Below the pieces are notes generated by a model. It had not been told where the DNA came from. It did no database searches and worked only from the letters and a program-made list of their open reading frames with translations. The position numbers and the translations under genes were made by a program. Source: Emiliania huxleyi CCMP1516 (lineage: Eukaryota > Haptophyta > Isochrysidales > Noelaerhabdaceae). Taken from it: a DNA stretch of 64,000 nucleotides. Every line of letters starts with the position of its first letter. The stretch's first letter is position 1. Below, one piece after another: positions 9,235-18,811 of this stretch. The stretch covers positions 253,289 through 317,288 of the forward strand of contig NW_005194951.1 in the NCBI RefSeq assembly GCF_000372725.1, given 5' to 3'.

Positions 9235-10923
9235 TCACAGCCCCGGCGCCCATGCCTCGATCTTCTTGGGTAGCAGCTGGTTCGACAGGTCCTCTCCGTG
9301 GCCAAGGCAGCCGTATTCGCCCTCGCCCCAGGCAAAGACGGGGCCGCTGGCGGTGAAGGCGAGGCTATGGCAGCTTCCAGCCGACACAGCGACGACGCGC
9401 TGGCCCGCCAAGGTCTCGATCTTCTTCGGCAGCAGCTGCGTCTCCTCGTCGCCGTGGCCAAGCCGGCCTTCATTTCCACGGCCCCAGCTCCAGATGCTGC
9501 CGTCGACGGTGATGGCGAGACTGTGAGCCCCTCCAACCGACACGGCGACGGCGTTCTGGCCAGCAAAGGCCTCGACCTTCTTGGGCAGCAGTTGCTCCTG
9601 CTGGTCGCCGTGGCCCAGCCGGCCACCGGCTCCATCGCCCCAGCTCCAGACGGCGCCGTCGGCGGTGAGGGTGATGCTGTGATCTTCCGCCGAGACAGCG
9701 ATGACGCGCTGGCCAGCCAAGGCCTCGACCTTCTTGGGCAGGAGCTGGTCCTGCGTGTCGCCGTGGCCAAGCCGGCCGTTCCCTCCCCAACCCCAGCTCC
9801 AGACGCTGCCGTCGGCGGTGAGGGCGAGGCTGTGGCACTCTCCGGCCGACACAGCGATGACGCGCCACCCCGCCAAGGCCTCGACCTTCTTCGGCAGCAG
9901 CTCGCGCTGCTGGTCGCCGTGGCCCAACCGGCCAGAGTATCCCCAGCCCCAGCTCCAGACGGCGCCATCGGCGGTGATCGTGAGGCTGTGAGCCCTTCCA
10001 GCCGACACAGCGACGACACGCTGGCCAGCAAAGGCCTCGACCTTCGTCGGCTGCCACTGCTCCTGCTCGTCGCCGTGGCCCAGCTGGCCAAAGCATCCCT
10101 CACCCCAGCTCCAAACGGCGCTGCCGGCGGTGAGGGCGAGGCTGTGGACACCTCCAACCGACACGCTCACAGCGCGCTCGTCACCCAGCGTCGACGGGAG
10201 GCGGGTCGGCGAGTTGAGCCGCGTCACGCCCTCGGCGTGACCGAGGAGGGCTGGCTCGTCATCCGCCGACTCGCACGACGAGAGCCGCCCCTCGCCATCA
10301 ATGAAGAGGCTGTGCCAATAGCCTGCCGCCGCCCTCGCCGGCGCGTTGGCCTCGCGTAGCAACGCCGAATAGCACAGCCACCGCACGGCGCAGCCCTCGT
10401 CTTCGGGCTGCGCTGGCAGCTCGAAGCCGCGCTCTTGCGCCCACAAGCGGATGCCCTGCTCCGCGAGCGAGGCGTGAAAGACGAGCGAGACGGCCCCGAC
10501 GCGAGCAATGTCGACGGGGCTTTCGAAGCGGGAGAGGACGCGCTCGAGGAGCTCCCTGGGGAGGTCGAGCAGCCGGGCGGGCGGCGGCGCGTCTGGCGAG
10601 GGCGCGGCGGCCGAGGCGGTGGCGAGGCGGCGCGAGGGGCGGCGACAAAATGGACATCGCGAAGAAAAGAATTCCTGCGCACCCTGCCCGCGTTTTTTGC
10701 CTGCTCTAGCCTCGCATGTCACTTCCTGTCGTCTGTTGTTTGTTGTGCCCTTGTTTGTTCCTTCGGCACCTTGGCTGGGGGAGGCGACAGGGAGGGGGCG
10801 CGGCCTTGAGTTATGTGTACGCCAACTCAGGGTGTGTGGCAGCCCAGCTGGCTGTGTGTCTTGTGAGCTTGTTTGTGTCTGTGTGTCGCTCGTGCGTGTC
10901 GTCATCATCTGTCCCGCGTCCAC
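9235..10923 (-). CDS. F-box / RCC1-repeat protein, paralogue B, shifted start
   Basis: The frame codes the same F-box and about six RCC1 repeats as paralogue A (for example VFAWGEGEYGCLGHGEDL near the end). It stays open upstream to 10923. The start codon used by the other copies lies at 10657 but is out of frame with the F-box, because the stretch after it is 2 nt shorter than in paralogue A. Translation in the F-box frame would have to begin upstream, inside repeat family C (candidate ATG at 10923), or the gene is a young pseudogene. No intron. The 3' end shares 28 bp beyond the stop with paralogue C. Confidence 0.75.
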   Translation of the reverse strand: MDAGQMMTTRTSDTQTQTSSQDTQPAGLPHTLSWRTHNSRPRPLPVASPSQGAEGTNKGTTNNRRQEVTCEARAGKKRGQGAQEFFSSRCPFCRRPSRRLATASAAAPSPDAPPPARLLDLPRELLERVLSRFESPVDIARVGAVSLVFHASLAEQGIRLWAQERGFELPAQPEDEGCAVRWLCYSALLREANAPARAAAGYWHSLFIDGEGRLSSCESADDEPALLGHAEGVTRLNSPTRLPSTLGDERAVSVSVGGVHSLALTAGSAVWSWGEGCFGQLGHGDEQEQWQPTKVEAFAGQRVVAVSAGRAHSLTITADGAVWSWGWGYSGRLGHGDQQRELLPKKVEALAGWRVIAVSAGECHSLALTADGSVWSWGWGGNGRLGHGDTQDQLLPKKVEALAGQRVIAVSAEDHSITLTADGAVWSWGDGAGGRLGHGDQQEQLLPKKVEAFAGQNAVAVSVGGAHSLAITVDGSIWSWGRGNEGRLGHGDEETQLLPKKIETLAGQRVVAVSAGSCHSLAFTASGPVFAWGEGEYGCLGHGEDLSNQLLPKKIEAWAPGL

Positions 10924-10995
10924 CCATACCGCGCTGGTGTCCAGTCCGAGCCTGACTGTTGTTCATCTTTCTACCTACCTACCTACCTTGCTTGT
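10690..10995 (+). repeat. Dispersed repeat family C, copy 1, with (CTAC)n tail
   Basis: About 300 bp also present, inverted, at 41797-42115 and partly at 44396-44580. It ends in four ctac units (10970-10990), like the CTTT-tailed family A, which suggests a retroelement. No convincing ORF. It lies directly upstream of the RCC1 gene B start region. Confidence 0.65.
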
Positions 10996-11259
10996 TGTTT
11001 GTTTGTTGCTTGGAAGCGCAGGGAGTTCATTTTATTAAAAAGCGCAGGGAGGAGATGGCGGAGGAGGCAGCCACCGTGGAGATGGTGGTGCACGTGAGCA
11101 ATGTCTCCAGAGCCAGGCCGCCGCCGCCGCCGCCATCACCATGTGCGCCGAGCTTTGTTGAGCTCCAGCTCGCGCTGCGATCCTGCGCGACGTAATTCTT
11201 TCTTTTCGGGCTAGGCGGGCTGGCGATTGCGGGCGCCGTCCTCGCACTTCCCAAACGCG

Positions 11260-11634
11260 ATGGCTCCCATCAAGTGGAACGCACCTACGATTGCTCTGAC
11301 CGTGAACGCCATCCTCGTCGGATTGGCTGGCTTGGCTTCGCTGTCGGGCGATGACTCCGCGTTGCCGCCCGCATTCAAAACGGACAACGCGCATGTCGTG
11401 CGCGCCCTCGGGCATGAACTGTTCATCATGATGTGCTTGATGACCTGCGGCATCGTGAACAACATGGCGCAGAAGATGTGCCCGTATTTCGGTGCGGGGC
11501 TCCTCGTGTCGGTCTGGGTGCACATCAAGGGCGATGATGTGTCGGGCGGAGTGATGAACTTGTGCATTGCGATGATGCATTTATACTTTGGGCTCGTCTG
11601 GAAGGAGAAGGAAGGGGGGAGCAAGAAGGTGTAA
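11260..11634 (+). CDS. Small multi-pass membrane protein of unknown function
   Basis: A 124-residue protein starting MAPIKWNAPTIALTV. Hydropathy by eye suggests four membrane segments at residues 9-30, 47-67, 78-92 and 100-117, the last followed by a basic tail WKEKEGGSKKV. The segment HELFIMMCLMTCGIVNNMA is rich in Met and Cys. I do not recognise the family. The ATG at 11260 is chosen because an in-frame upstream start would add a tail that does not look coding. It lies between repeat family C and RCC1 gene C. Confidence 0.7.
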   Translation: MAPIKWNAPTIALTVNAILVGLAGLASLSGDDSALPPAFKTDNAHVVRALGHELFIMMCLMTCGIVNNMAQKMCPYFGAGLLVSVWVHIKGDDVSGGVMNLCIAMMHLYFGLVWKEKEGGSKKV

Positions 11635-12245
11635 ACCGTGTTGTGTTGATCCCAACAGTCGGGCTAATATACACCGCTAGCGCCAACGCGACGCTTTGCT
11701 CGCGTGAGAGTGTGTGCTCACATGTGTACAGGAGGGTACAGCTCACACCCAAGCACTTACCACACACCACTCGATACGGCTTCTCTCCCCGACTCACGTC
11801 CAACTCACACTCACATCCAACTGTGACGCATGCATGCATGCATGGTGGTGCGGCCGCCGTGCGTATGAGGGGTGTGTCGACACGGAGTGGGTACACCGCG
11901 TACGGCACAAGAGAACGCTCGTTTCAGCCGCAAGCGTTTCAGCCACAAGCCTACCGTTAGTACCCGGTACAGCGACCTCTGGTATACCCAGGGTGCGTAA
12001 ATAAATAAATAAATGAATGCGATTTAGGACACGCTTGCGCTGCTGCCACGTTGTATGTGGACGCTGGACACTGCCACAGACTGATCTCGAAAGCCGTAGG
12101 TTCGACTAGTGTCGGCGTCGGACTCCACAAACACCGCAAGTGTGTCGTTTCCAAGGTGGCTCATGTCATGCTGCCGCCGCCAAGGCTGCCACCTCAGCCT
12201 CAAGCCCTACACCTCGGCTGCTCAGCCGAGGTAGGTACGCCCTTC
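11635..12245. other. Gap downstream of the small membrane protein gene
   Basis: Holds the 3' flank, a gcatgcatgcatgc run near 11829 and an (aaat)n run at 11999-12014. No gene is supported. Confidence 0.5.
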
Positions 12246-13727
12246 TCACGGCCCCGGCGACCACGCCTCAATCTTCTTGGGCAGCGGCTGGTTCGACAGG
12301 TCCTCTCCGTGGCCCAAGCAGCCATCAACGCCCTCGCCCCAGGTAAAGACGGCGCCGTCGGCGGCGCAAGCGAGGCTGTGGTCGGATCCAGCCGACACAG
12401 CGACGACGCGCTGGCCAGCCAAGGCCTCGATCTTCTTGGGCAGCAGCTGGAGCTGCTGGTCGCCGTGGCCAAGCCGGCCGTTCCCTCCCCAGCTAACCTT
12501 GCCTCCAGCGCCCCAGCTCCAGACGGAGCCGTCGGCGGTGATGGCGAGGCTGTGCTTGCCTCCAGCCGACACAGCGACGACGCGCCGGCCAGTAAAGGCC
12601 TCGACCTTTTTGGGCAGCAGCTGGCGCTGCTGGTCGCCGTGGCCCAGTTTTTCTCCCTGGCCCCAGCTCCAGAGGGCGCCGTCGGCGGTGAGGGCGAGGC
12701 TGTGGTAATCTCCAGCCGAAACAGCGACGATGCGCTGGCCAGCAAAGGCCTCGATCTTCTTCGGCAGGATCTGGTGCTGCTGGTAGCCGTGGCCCAAGCT
12801 GCCAAAGTAGCCCTCACCCCAGCTCCAGACGGAGCCGTCGGCGGTGATGGCGAGGTTGTGGTCGCGTCCAGCCGACACAGCGACGACGCGCTGGCCAGCA
12901 AAGGCCTCGACCTTCTTCGGGAGCAGTTGCGCATGATGATTGCCGTGGCCCAAGCAGCCATGGCCTCCATTGCCCCAGTTCCAGACGGCGCCATCGGCGG
13001 TGAGGGCGGTGCTGTGAAAGCCTCCAGCAGACACAGCAATGACGCGCCGCCCCGCCAAGGTCTCGATCTTCGTCGGCTGCCACTGGTCCTGCCAGTCGCC
13101 GTGGCCCAAGCGGCCAAGGTTGCCCTCACCCCAGCTCCAAACAGCGCCGTCGGCGGTGAGGGCGAGGCTGTGGTAGACTCCAGCCGACACGCTCACGGCG
13201 CGCTCGTCACCCAGCGTTGACGGAAGGCGGGTCGGCGTGTTGAGCTGCGTCACGCCCTCGCCGTGACCGAGAAGGCCTGGAAGCTCCTCGTCCTCGTCCT
13301 CGTCGTCCTCCTCCTCGCCCTCCGTTGCCGCTGAACCGCACGACGAGAGCCGCCCCTCGCCGTCGATGAAGACGCTGTGCCGAGCGCCTGCCGCCGCCCT
13401 CGCCGGCGGGTTGGACTCGTGCAGCAACGCCGAATAGCACAGCCACCGCACGGCGCAGCCCTCGCCCGCTGGCGGCGGCGGCAGCTCGAAGCCGCGCTCT
13501 TGCGCCCACAAGCGGATGCCCTGCTCCGCGAGCGAGTGAAAGAGAAGCGAGACGGCCGCGACGCGAGCGATGTCGACGGGGCTGTCGAAGCGGGAGAGGA
13601 CGCGCTCGAGGAGCTCCCTGGGGAGGTCGAGGAGCCGGGCGGGCGGCGGCGTGTCTGGCGAGGGAGCGGCGGTGGCGGCGGGGGCGAGGCGGCGCGAGGG
13701 GCGCGAGCGGCGCGGCGGGGTGGACAT
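12246..13727 (-). CDS. F-box / RCC1-repeat protein, paralogue C
   Basis: An intact, intronless 493-residue frame starting MSTPPRRSRPSRRLA. Residues 27-75 are the F-box-like block. An acidic insertion (EGEEEDDEDEDEE) at about 140 is unique to this copy. About six RCC1 repeats follow. It shares its 3' flank with paralogue B (the next 28 bp after the stop), so B and C are the closest pair or were copied together. Its start lies only 42 bp from an 80-bp family A retroelement insertion. Confidence 0.9.
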   Translation of the reverse strand: MSTPPRRSRPSRRLAPAATAAPSPDTPPPARLLDLPRELLERVLSRFDSPVDIARVAAVSLLFHSLAEQGIRLWAQERGFELPPPPAGEGCAVRWLCYSALLHESNPPARAAAGARHSVFIDGEGRLSSCGSAATEGEEEDDEDEDEELPGLLGHGEGVTQLNTPTRLPSTLGDERAVSVSAGVYHSLALTADGAVWSWGEGNLGRLGHGDWQDQWQPTKIETLAGRRVIAVSAGGFHSTALTADGAVWNWGNGGHGCLGHGNHHAQLLPKKVEAFAGQRVVAVSAGRDHNLAITADGSVWSWGEGYFGSLGHGYQQHQILPKKIEAFAGQRIVAVSAGDYHSLALTADGALWSWGQGEKLGHGDQQRQLLPKKVEAFTGRRVVAVSAGGKHSLAITADGSVWSWGAGGKVSWGGNGRLGHGDQQLQLLPKKIEALAGQRVVAVSAGSDHSLACAADGAVFTWGEGVDGCLGHGEDLSNQPLPKKIEAWSPGP

Positions 13728-14953
13728 CGCGAAGAAAAGAAATTGCGGCGATGAACCTTGACTCTCTCAGTTAAAATCCCTGTGTGGTGGCGGCGTGCCG
13801 TCCTCCCATCCCTCCCTTGGGTTGTCTGTTTTCTTTCTTTCTTTCTTTCTGACTCTCTCACACAGGCCAACACGTGCCGGATTACTGTGCCTTCCCCGGG
13901 CACAGCCTTTCGGCTCGTGAAGGGTCGGTGCGTGTCGTGATCCCCTGGAACACCCGTACTCTCCCGCGCCATCTCCGTCGCCCTGTTCGGCTGCGGCCTT
14001 ACCACCAAGATCGGGAGGCGGCCAGGCTCTACAATATCTTGACTGAGCACGACCGATGAATCGGCAGCACGGAGACAAGAAGGCTCGCTGTGTGAGTCGG
14101 CCACGCAGAGGGTCGGAACCTGCGATGTGTCAGTGCTGGGCACGTTGGCATCGCTGGTGCGCGACTGATGTTCGAGCCGCACTACCCTGGTACCTCCAGC
14201 TGCTACCTCCAGCTGCTTCACTTTTCTCGGGAAGTAGTTGGAACTCGTGGGATCAGGCGTGTAGGCCCATCCAATTTGCACGCGCTCGATGGACGCTCCG
14301 AGCACGATCTCAAAGCTCTTGACAACGCGCTCGTGGCCGACAGGGCCCAGCTGGTAGGTGCCCCACGCCTTGCACGAGACGCTTGGTTCTGGGCCGCAGG
14401 TGAAAGAGGACTGGGCCTCGCCCCCGCGCCAGATCGCGAAGGCTTGCTGGTAGACGAATGGAGTCATCCCGAAGTACTCGACCAACCGCATGAACCTCGC
14501 TTGCTTATGCGTTGCAAGAGTCTCGCCTGCAGCGTTGGTATTGCAAGGAAGATCGAGAGCCACATCCGGTGCTGCGATGGCCTTGTCCCGAAGGTAGTTG
14601 ATGAGCGGCAGCATGAGCTCGATCGGCTGGTCAATGAAGAAGGCGCCGTCAGCATCCTTTGCGACGCTGTCGTCCCAACGTCCCGAGAACTTGGCTGCCA
14701 GCAGCGACGATTCGTACTGGCAGAGTGTGCTCCGCAGCACGGCGAGCTTTGTTCCACCGATGTTGATGGGCAGAACGTCGCTCGGCTTCCGGCCTGCCAT
14801 GAGTTGCTTCTCGTGCTCCACGCCCTCAATTGCCTTCCGCAGGGCCTCCTCGCGCTGCTCGAGATTGGTCTCCCGCTCCTCGAGCTCAGCGCGTGCCGTG
14901 TCAAGTGCCTCGAGCACCGCGTCGCCCACCTTTCGCTTCTTGGCCGCCGACAT
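13250..14953 (-). CDS. BTB/POZ (potassium-channel T1-like) domain protein, 3' end uncertain
   Basis: Starts MSAAKKRKVGDAVLEAL. Residues 10-55 form a charged coiled coil (ELEERETNLEQREEALRKAIE). Residues 60-165 match the BTB fold of the KCTD/T1 type: INIGGTKLAVLRSTLCQYESSLLAAKFSGRW, then FIDQPIELMLPLINYLR. Such domains usually make oligomers or recruit Cullin 3. The following 90 residues (YQLGPVGHERVVKSFEIVLG) are unassigned. Coding character fades after about 14200; the frame stays open through the 13770 retroelement insertion and into RCC1 gene C in another frame. A GT donor after KQLEV near 14205 may end the real exon. Confidence 0.75.
   Translation of the reverse strand: MSAAKKRKVGDAVLEALDTARAELEERETNLEQREEALRKAIEGVEHEKQLMAGRKPSDVLPINIGGTKLAVLRSTLCQYESSLLAAKFSGRWDDSVAKDADGAFFIDQPIELMLPLINYLRDKAIAAPDVALDLPCNTNAAGETLATHKQARFMRLVEYFGMTPFVYQQAFAIWRGGEAQSSFTCGPEPSVSCKAWGTYQLGPVGHERVVKSFEIVLGASIERVQIGWAYTPDPTSSNYFPRKVKQLEVAAGGTRVVRLEHQSRTSDANVPSTDTSQVPTLCVADSHSEPSCLRAADSSVVLSQDIVEPGRLPILVVRPQPNRATEMARESTGVPGDHDTHRPFTSRKAVPGEGTVIRHVLACVRESERKKERKQTTQGRDGRTARRHHTGILTERVKVHRRNFFSSRCPPRRAARAPRAASPPPPPPLPRQTRRRPPGSSTSPGSSSSASSPASTAPSTSLASRPSRFSFTRSRSRASACGRKSAASSCRRRQRARAAPCGGCAIRRCCTSPTRRRGRRQALGTASSSTARGGSRRAVQRQRRARRRTTRTRTRSFQAFSVTARA
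13770..13849 (+). mobile_element. Very short family A retroelement insertion with target-site duplication
   Basis: An 80-bp insert made only of the family A 3' UTR end and its (CTTT)n tail. It is flanked by the perfect 11-bp direct repeat tgactctctca at 13759-13769 and 13850-13860. It lies in the interval between the BTB gene and RCC1 gene C. Inserting 91 bp in total, it shifts the frame of the open frame that continues from the BTB gene. Confidence 0.8.
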
Positions 14954-15049
14954 GTCGGATACTAATCGGTAAAATCGGAAGAGATTTTTTTCCGAAGATC
15001 CGGAAAAATCTTCAGAAAGGGCGCGGGCGATTCGCTGCCCGCATGTGGT

Positions 15050-15103
15050 GTTAGCCGTCGCCCACCCTCGGGCGTCTACCACTTCCTATCTCTCTCCGCA
15101 GGC
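15050..15103 (-). repeat. Family A retroelement fragment
   Basis: A short match to the family A region around its ORF end (gtcgcccaccctcgggcg and following). It lies in the divergent interval between the BTB and LpxA genes. Confidence 0.45.
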
Positions 15104-15335
15104 GTGAGTGAGTGTGAGTGAGTCACACACACACACACACTCCGCAGGCGGTCCTATCACAGCTGCGCTCCGGGTTATTTTTCTTCCCAAGCCTGAACCC
15201 GCCGAGCTGTCCGAGCTGCCAGCCAGGCGCGCAACGAAGGCGCCCGAGTCAGCCTCCGACATGCTGCGGCAGGCGACGAGCAAGCTGCGGCAGGGCAAGC
15301 GCATCCTGATCGGGCGCACCCCCTCTCTCAACAGC

Positions 15336-17263
15336 ATGGCCGCTCGCGCGCTCCGTCCTCTCTCCACGCTCTCCTCCCGGCTGCCACTGCCCCTCCTCCC
15401 CGCACGGCTTCCGCTTCCCCTGCTGCCCCCACCGCTCCGGCTTCGTGCGCACTCGACCGTCGCCGCGCGGCCAAAGCGCTTCGATTGGGCCGATTGCCGC
15501 CGATATGATGAGGCTGGCCGCGAGGATCCGGCGGCGCCGCGCCAGCCTGCGGCGGCTCGAGGCGGCGCGGTCGGGGCGGAGGCGGCGCGCGAGGCGCGCG
15601 AGGCGCGCGAGGCGGGCGAGGCGGGCGCTCGTGTCCACCCGAGCGCCGTGGTCCACGAGGGCGCGCTGCTCGGCCGCCGGGTGACCGTCGGCCCGTACTG
15701 CGTGGTCGGCGAGCACGTGAGGCTCGCGGAGGGCGTGGACCACACCTCCAGAGTACCGAATCCGTGTGGGTTCAATCCCATGGGTGGTGTGGTAGGCTCG
15801 CGGACGGCGTGGCGCTCCACTCGCATGCCGCCGAGCCTAGACGCTGAATACGTGTTCCTGTCTCCCAACCAGCACTCGAGAGACATGCACTCTGCTGTAT
15901 TCCGCTGCACTCCGCTGTCCTCGCTGTCCTCCTCTCCGTTGTCTGTCACGCGGCGCTCTGAAGACGCTGCACAGTACTCACGCCCTCATGTCGGCGTACT
16001 CAGCACGTAGGTCGTCCTGTCTGGGCACACCTCCGTCGGAGAGGGGTCCGAGATTTTCCCCTTCGCCGCCGTTGGCGCCCGCCCGCAGGACCTCAAGTAC
16101 CTCGGCGAGCTCCCCCCCCTATTTCATTTTTTACCTTGTCTTTCTTTTTACAGGACCTCAAGTACCGCGGCGAGCTCTCCCCCCCTCCCTGGCGGCGTGG
16201 AGGTGTGAAGAGGCGCCCCCCCGCCACCACCGGCCTCGCCGTTGTGGGTAGGCGAGCCCTCGCACGCGCGGACCGGAAGTGTCCACGAAGTGTCCAGGAA
16301 GTGTCGAGGAGCTGTCTCGGAAGCGGTAGGCGAGCCCTCGCACACGCGGATCGGCGCTCGATGCGCCGTGCACCCGCATGCGCATGTGTGCGGCGGCACG
16401 GCGGGCGGCGGCGGGCTGACCTCGATCGGCGGCGACGACTGCCGAGACACTTCCTCGACACTTCCTCGACACTTCCCAGGCGGGCTGACCTCGATCGGCG
16501 ACGACTGTCTGGTCATGTCGCACGTGCACGTCGGACACGACTGCTCCGTCGGGCCGCGCGTGGCGCCTCTTCCTAGACACTTCCTAGACACTTCCTAGAC
16601 GCTTCCTAGACACTGCTCCGTCGGGCCGCGCGTGGCGCGCCTCTAGAGCTAGACCGCCCCCAGACAGCTGCCAGACTGTTGTCTGCCAGACTGCACCCAG
16701 ACAGCTGCCAGACCTCCCGCCCCTCCCTCGCCACAGGTACTGGCCTCGCGCTCTTCCCTCGCAGGACACGTCACCGTCGGCGAGGGAGCGCAGGTGCTTG
16801 GACCCTTCTCGGACCCTTCTCGGACCCTTCTCGGACCCTTCCCGGAGCCTCCCTCCTTGCAGGTGTCTGGCCATGCTTGCGTCCATCAGCGTGTGTCTAT
16901 CGGCGGAGGCGCCTTCGTCGCCGCTGCCGCCGTCCTGCTCGACGACCTCCTGCCGTATGGCCTCGCAGGTTAGTTAGCTGCTTAATACCTGCTTAAGACC
17001 TGCTGAATGCCTGCGAGTATACTGCCAGTTCACTGCGAATTCACCGCTGAATAACCTGCTGCCGTATGGCCTCGCAGCGGGCGCCTCGCGAGCGACGGTC
17101 GACAGCCTCAACCTGCGCGGACTGCGGCGGCTCCTCGGGACACGTCCAGGACACGTCCGGGACACGTCCGAGACATGTCCACAGGCGTGGGATACGGCGG
17201 CTCCGCACGCCCCCCGCGGAGCAGCGGGCCATGCTGCGCGCCTTCAGGCGAGAGCACTGGTAG
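15336..17263 (+). CDS. lpxA: LpxA-like UDP-N-acetylglucosamine acyltransferase, organelle-targeted, nine exons
   Basis: LpxA transfers an acyl chain to UDP-GlcNAc, the first step of lipid A synthesis. The frame-consistent model is 15336-15721, 15796-15826, 16011-16104, 16330-16410, 16480-16559, 16737-16793, 16863-16968, 17078-17129, 17185-17263, giving 321 residues. Residues 1-60 are Arg/Leu/Ser-rich, like a mitochondrial presequence. Then hexapeptide repeats of a left-handed beta helix: VHPSAVVHEGALLG, GEGSEIFPFAAVG, RPQDLKY, GGGGLTSIGDDCLVMSH. The catalytic His lies in VHVGHDC. The end is LPYGLAAGASRAT, LNLRGLRRRG. Five of eight introns are GC-AG (after 15721, 15826, 16104, 16410, 17129), and most are flanked by duplicated exon sequence. 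Other ATGs lie upstream in frame (15261). Plants also keep LpxA-type enzymes; function here is inferred from the family. Confidence 0.85.
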
Positions 17264-18800
17264 ACATAAGGGGCGGGGGGCAGAAGAAGGGGAGACGGGG
17301 GGGGGGGGGGGGGGGGCCACCCTTTCCCTTTCCCTTCCAGCCCCTTTTTTTTTTCCCCCCCCCTTCCTCCCGTTTTTTCCATTTTTTTATTTATTCCTTT
17401 ATTTGGCCCCCTTTTTTTTTCCCCCCCCCCCCCTTCCGTTTTGAGCAGTCCCCCCCCCCCCCCCGGGTTCCGCTTTTTTTCCTTAGCAAAAAAACCCCCC
17501 CCCTTTTTTCTTAAGTGGCCCAAGCGGCTGGGTCCGCCCCCACCCTTTTGCTTTTCTAAATTCTCCCGTGAAACCCCCCCCCCCCCTCCCATAATCTCCC
17601 CCTTACCCATAATCCCTTTGCCTAATATCTCTCTCCGCCCCCCCCCCACACACACACACACCCCACACACCACACACCACACACCACACACCACCACCGC
17701 CACCACCACCACAACCACAACCACAACCACAACCACAACCACACCACCCATCACCCCGCAGTGCCTCCCCACACACCCCGACGCTCCCAGCCCGCTACGC
17801 AGCCTTGATTCCACACTCCGGCGAGACGGCGAGGCGGGCGGGCAAACTTGGTGCCTGTTGACTTGTGGCTTCGTGCTTGCTTTATTAGGTTCGTGCGCGA
17901 TCACGCCGGTCCGCGCGGGTTGTGTTTGCCGAGCTCATCCGCTGGCATGTCGGAGCTGTGAGGGACGGCGCCCCGTTGCTTGACCCGTGCCGCAGCAGCC
18001 AATCGCGTTGGATCTACATTTAGCAGGTGTTCACTCCGCCGCTCACCTCTCGTTTCTTGTTCACTCATCACGTCACTCAAAACTTGCCTCACATTGCTCA
18101 TTGGTCTCTTGCTCCCGGCCGGCCTCGTCCCTCGAGTGTCGAGACGCTCGTCCTCGTGGATCTCGACGAGCTCGAGCGGGTCGAGGCCTCGGCGCCTCGC
18201 CTCCCACTCTCCGCCACCCACTAGGTCGATCTACGAGAGCGTATAACAAAGAAGCATGCGCACACGGCGCACGAACATGCAAAAGACATGCGCAACAATC
18301 ATGCTCTCTCACCACACCGGCATGTGCTGGGGTAATCCTGAAATCTCTAGTCTTTTTTAGAGATTGAGAGCCTAAAGATTTGAAAGACTCCACTCGGGTC
18401 TACAGTGCTACCCAGAGATTTGAGACCAGAGATTTGAGACTTGAGACCTCAGTCACTCGGCCTCCGGTGGGAGACTTTGAGATTAGAGACAATGGTTGGG
18501 TAGTAGGGCTAGAGGGTCGCTCTACACTTAGCCTCTGCAGCGAGCGAGCGCTCAACTTAGCCCCCGCACGGAGCCGGGCTCAGACTTAGACGCTGGAAGG
18601 CCGGGGGCCATGAACTAGACGACACGAGGCCAACTCCGGGTAAAACCCGGGTATACCTGCAAAAGTCCAGGTTTACCCGAAAAATACCTGGACGCGGTCC
18701 CGACCAGCGTATGCCGCGCACGACGCCATATCGCCGTCTCCCAGGGCCAGTGCGCTACTTGCGGCGCGCAACGCCTGCTCAAGTACGCGCACCGTACCAT
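17264..18800. other. Low-complexity and repeat-rich gap downstream of LpxA
   Basis: 17297-17600 has long G, C and T homopolymers; 17645-17750 has CA, CCA and (AACCAC)n runs. 18204-18315 is repeat family D. 18395-18490 carries repeated gagatttgaga units. 18640-18690 has ggtatacc/aaaatacc motifs also seen near 57795-57860. No gene is supported. Confidence 0.6.
18204..18315. repeat. Dispersed repeat family D, copy 1
   Basis: About 110 bp nearly identical to 20901-21010, including the block around ctaggtcgatctacgagagc. Neither copy has a recognisable ORF, tail or target-site duplication. Confidence 0.7.
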
Positions 18801-18811
18801 GTGCTGCCGCT

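Noticed and set aside
15737..15795. Possible tRNA or tRNA-derived SINE: a good B-box-like ggttcaatccc with flanking complementary 7-mers
   Set aside because: No A box and no cloverleaf can be drawn. The stretch is fully explained as the fill of a GC-AG intron between duplicated exon borders.
16248..16280. A separate mini-exon at the first VGEPSH copy in LpxA
   Set aside because: Only the second copy continues into the conserved IGARCAV sequence. The first copy is best seen as duplicated sequence inside the intron, though alternative use cannot be excluded.
17297..17760. Coding ORFs over the homopolymer region
   Set aside because: Poly-G, poly-C, poly-T and CCA runs create open frames by composition alone; the region may also be poorly assembled.
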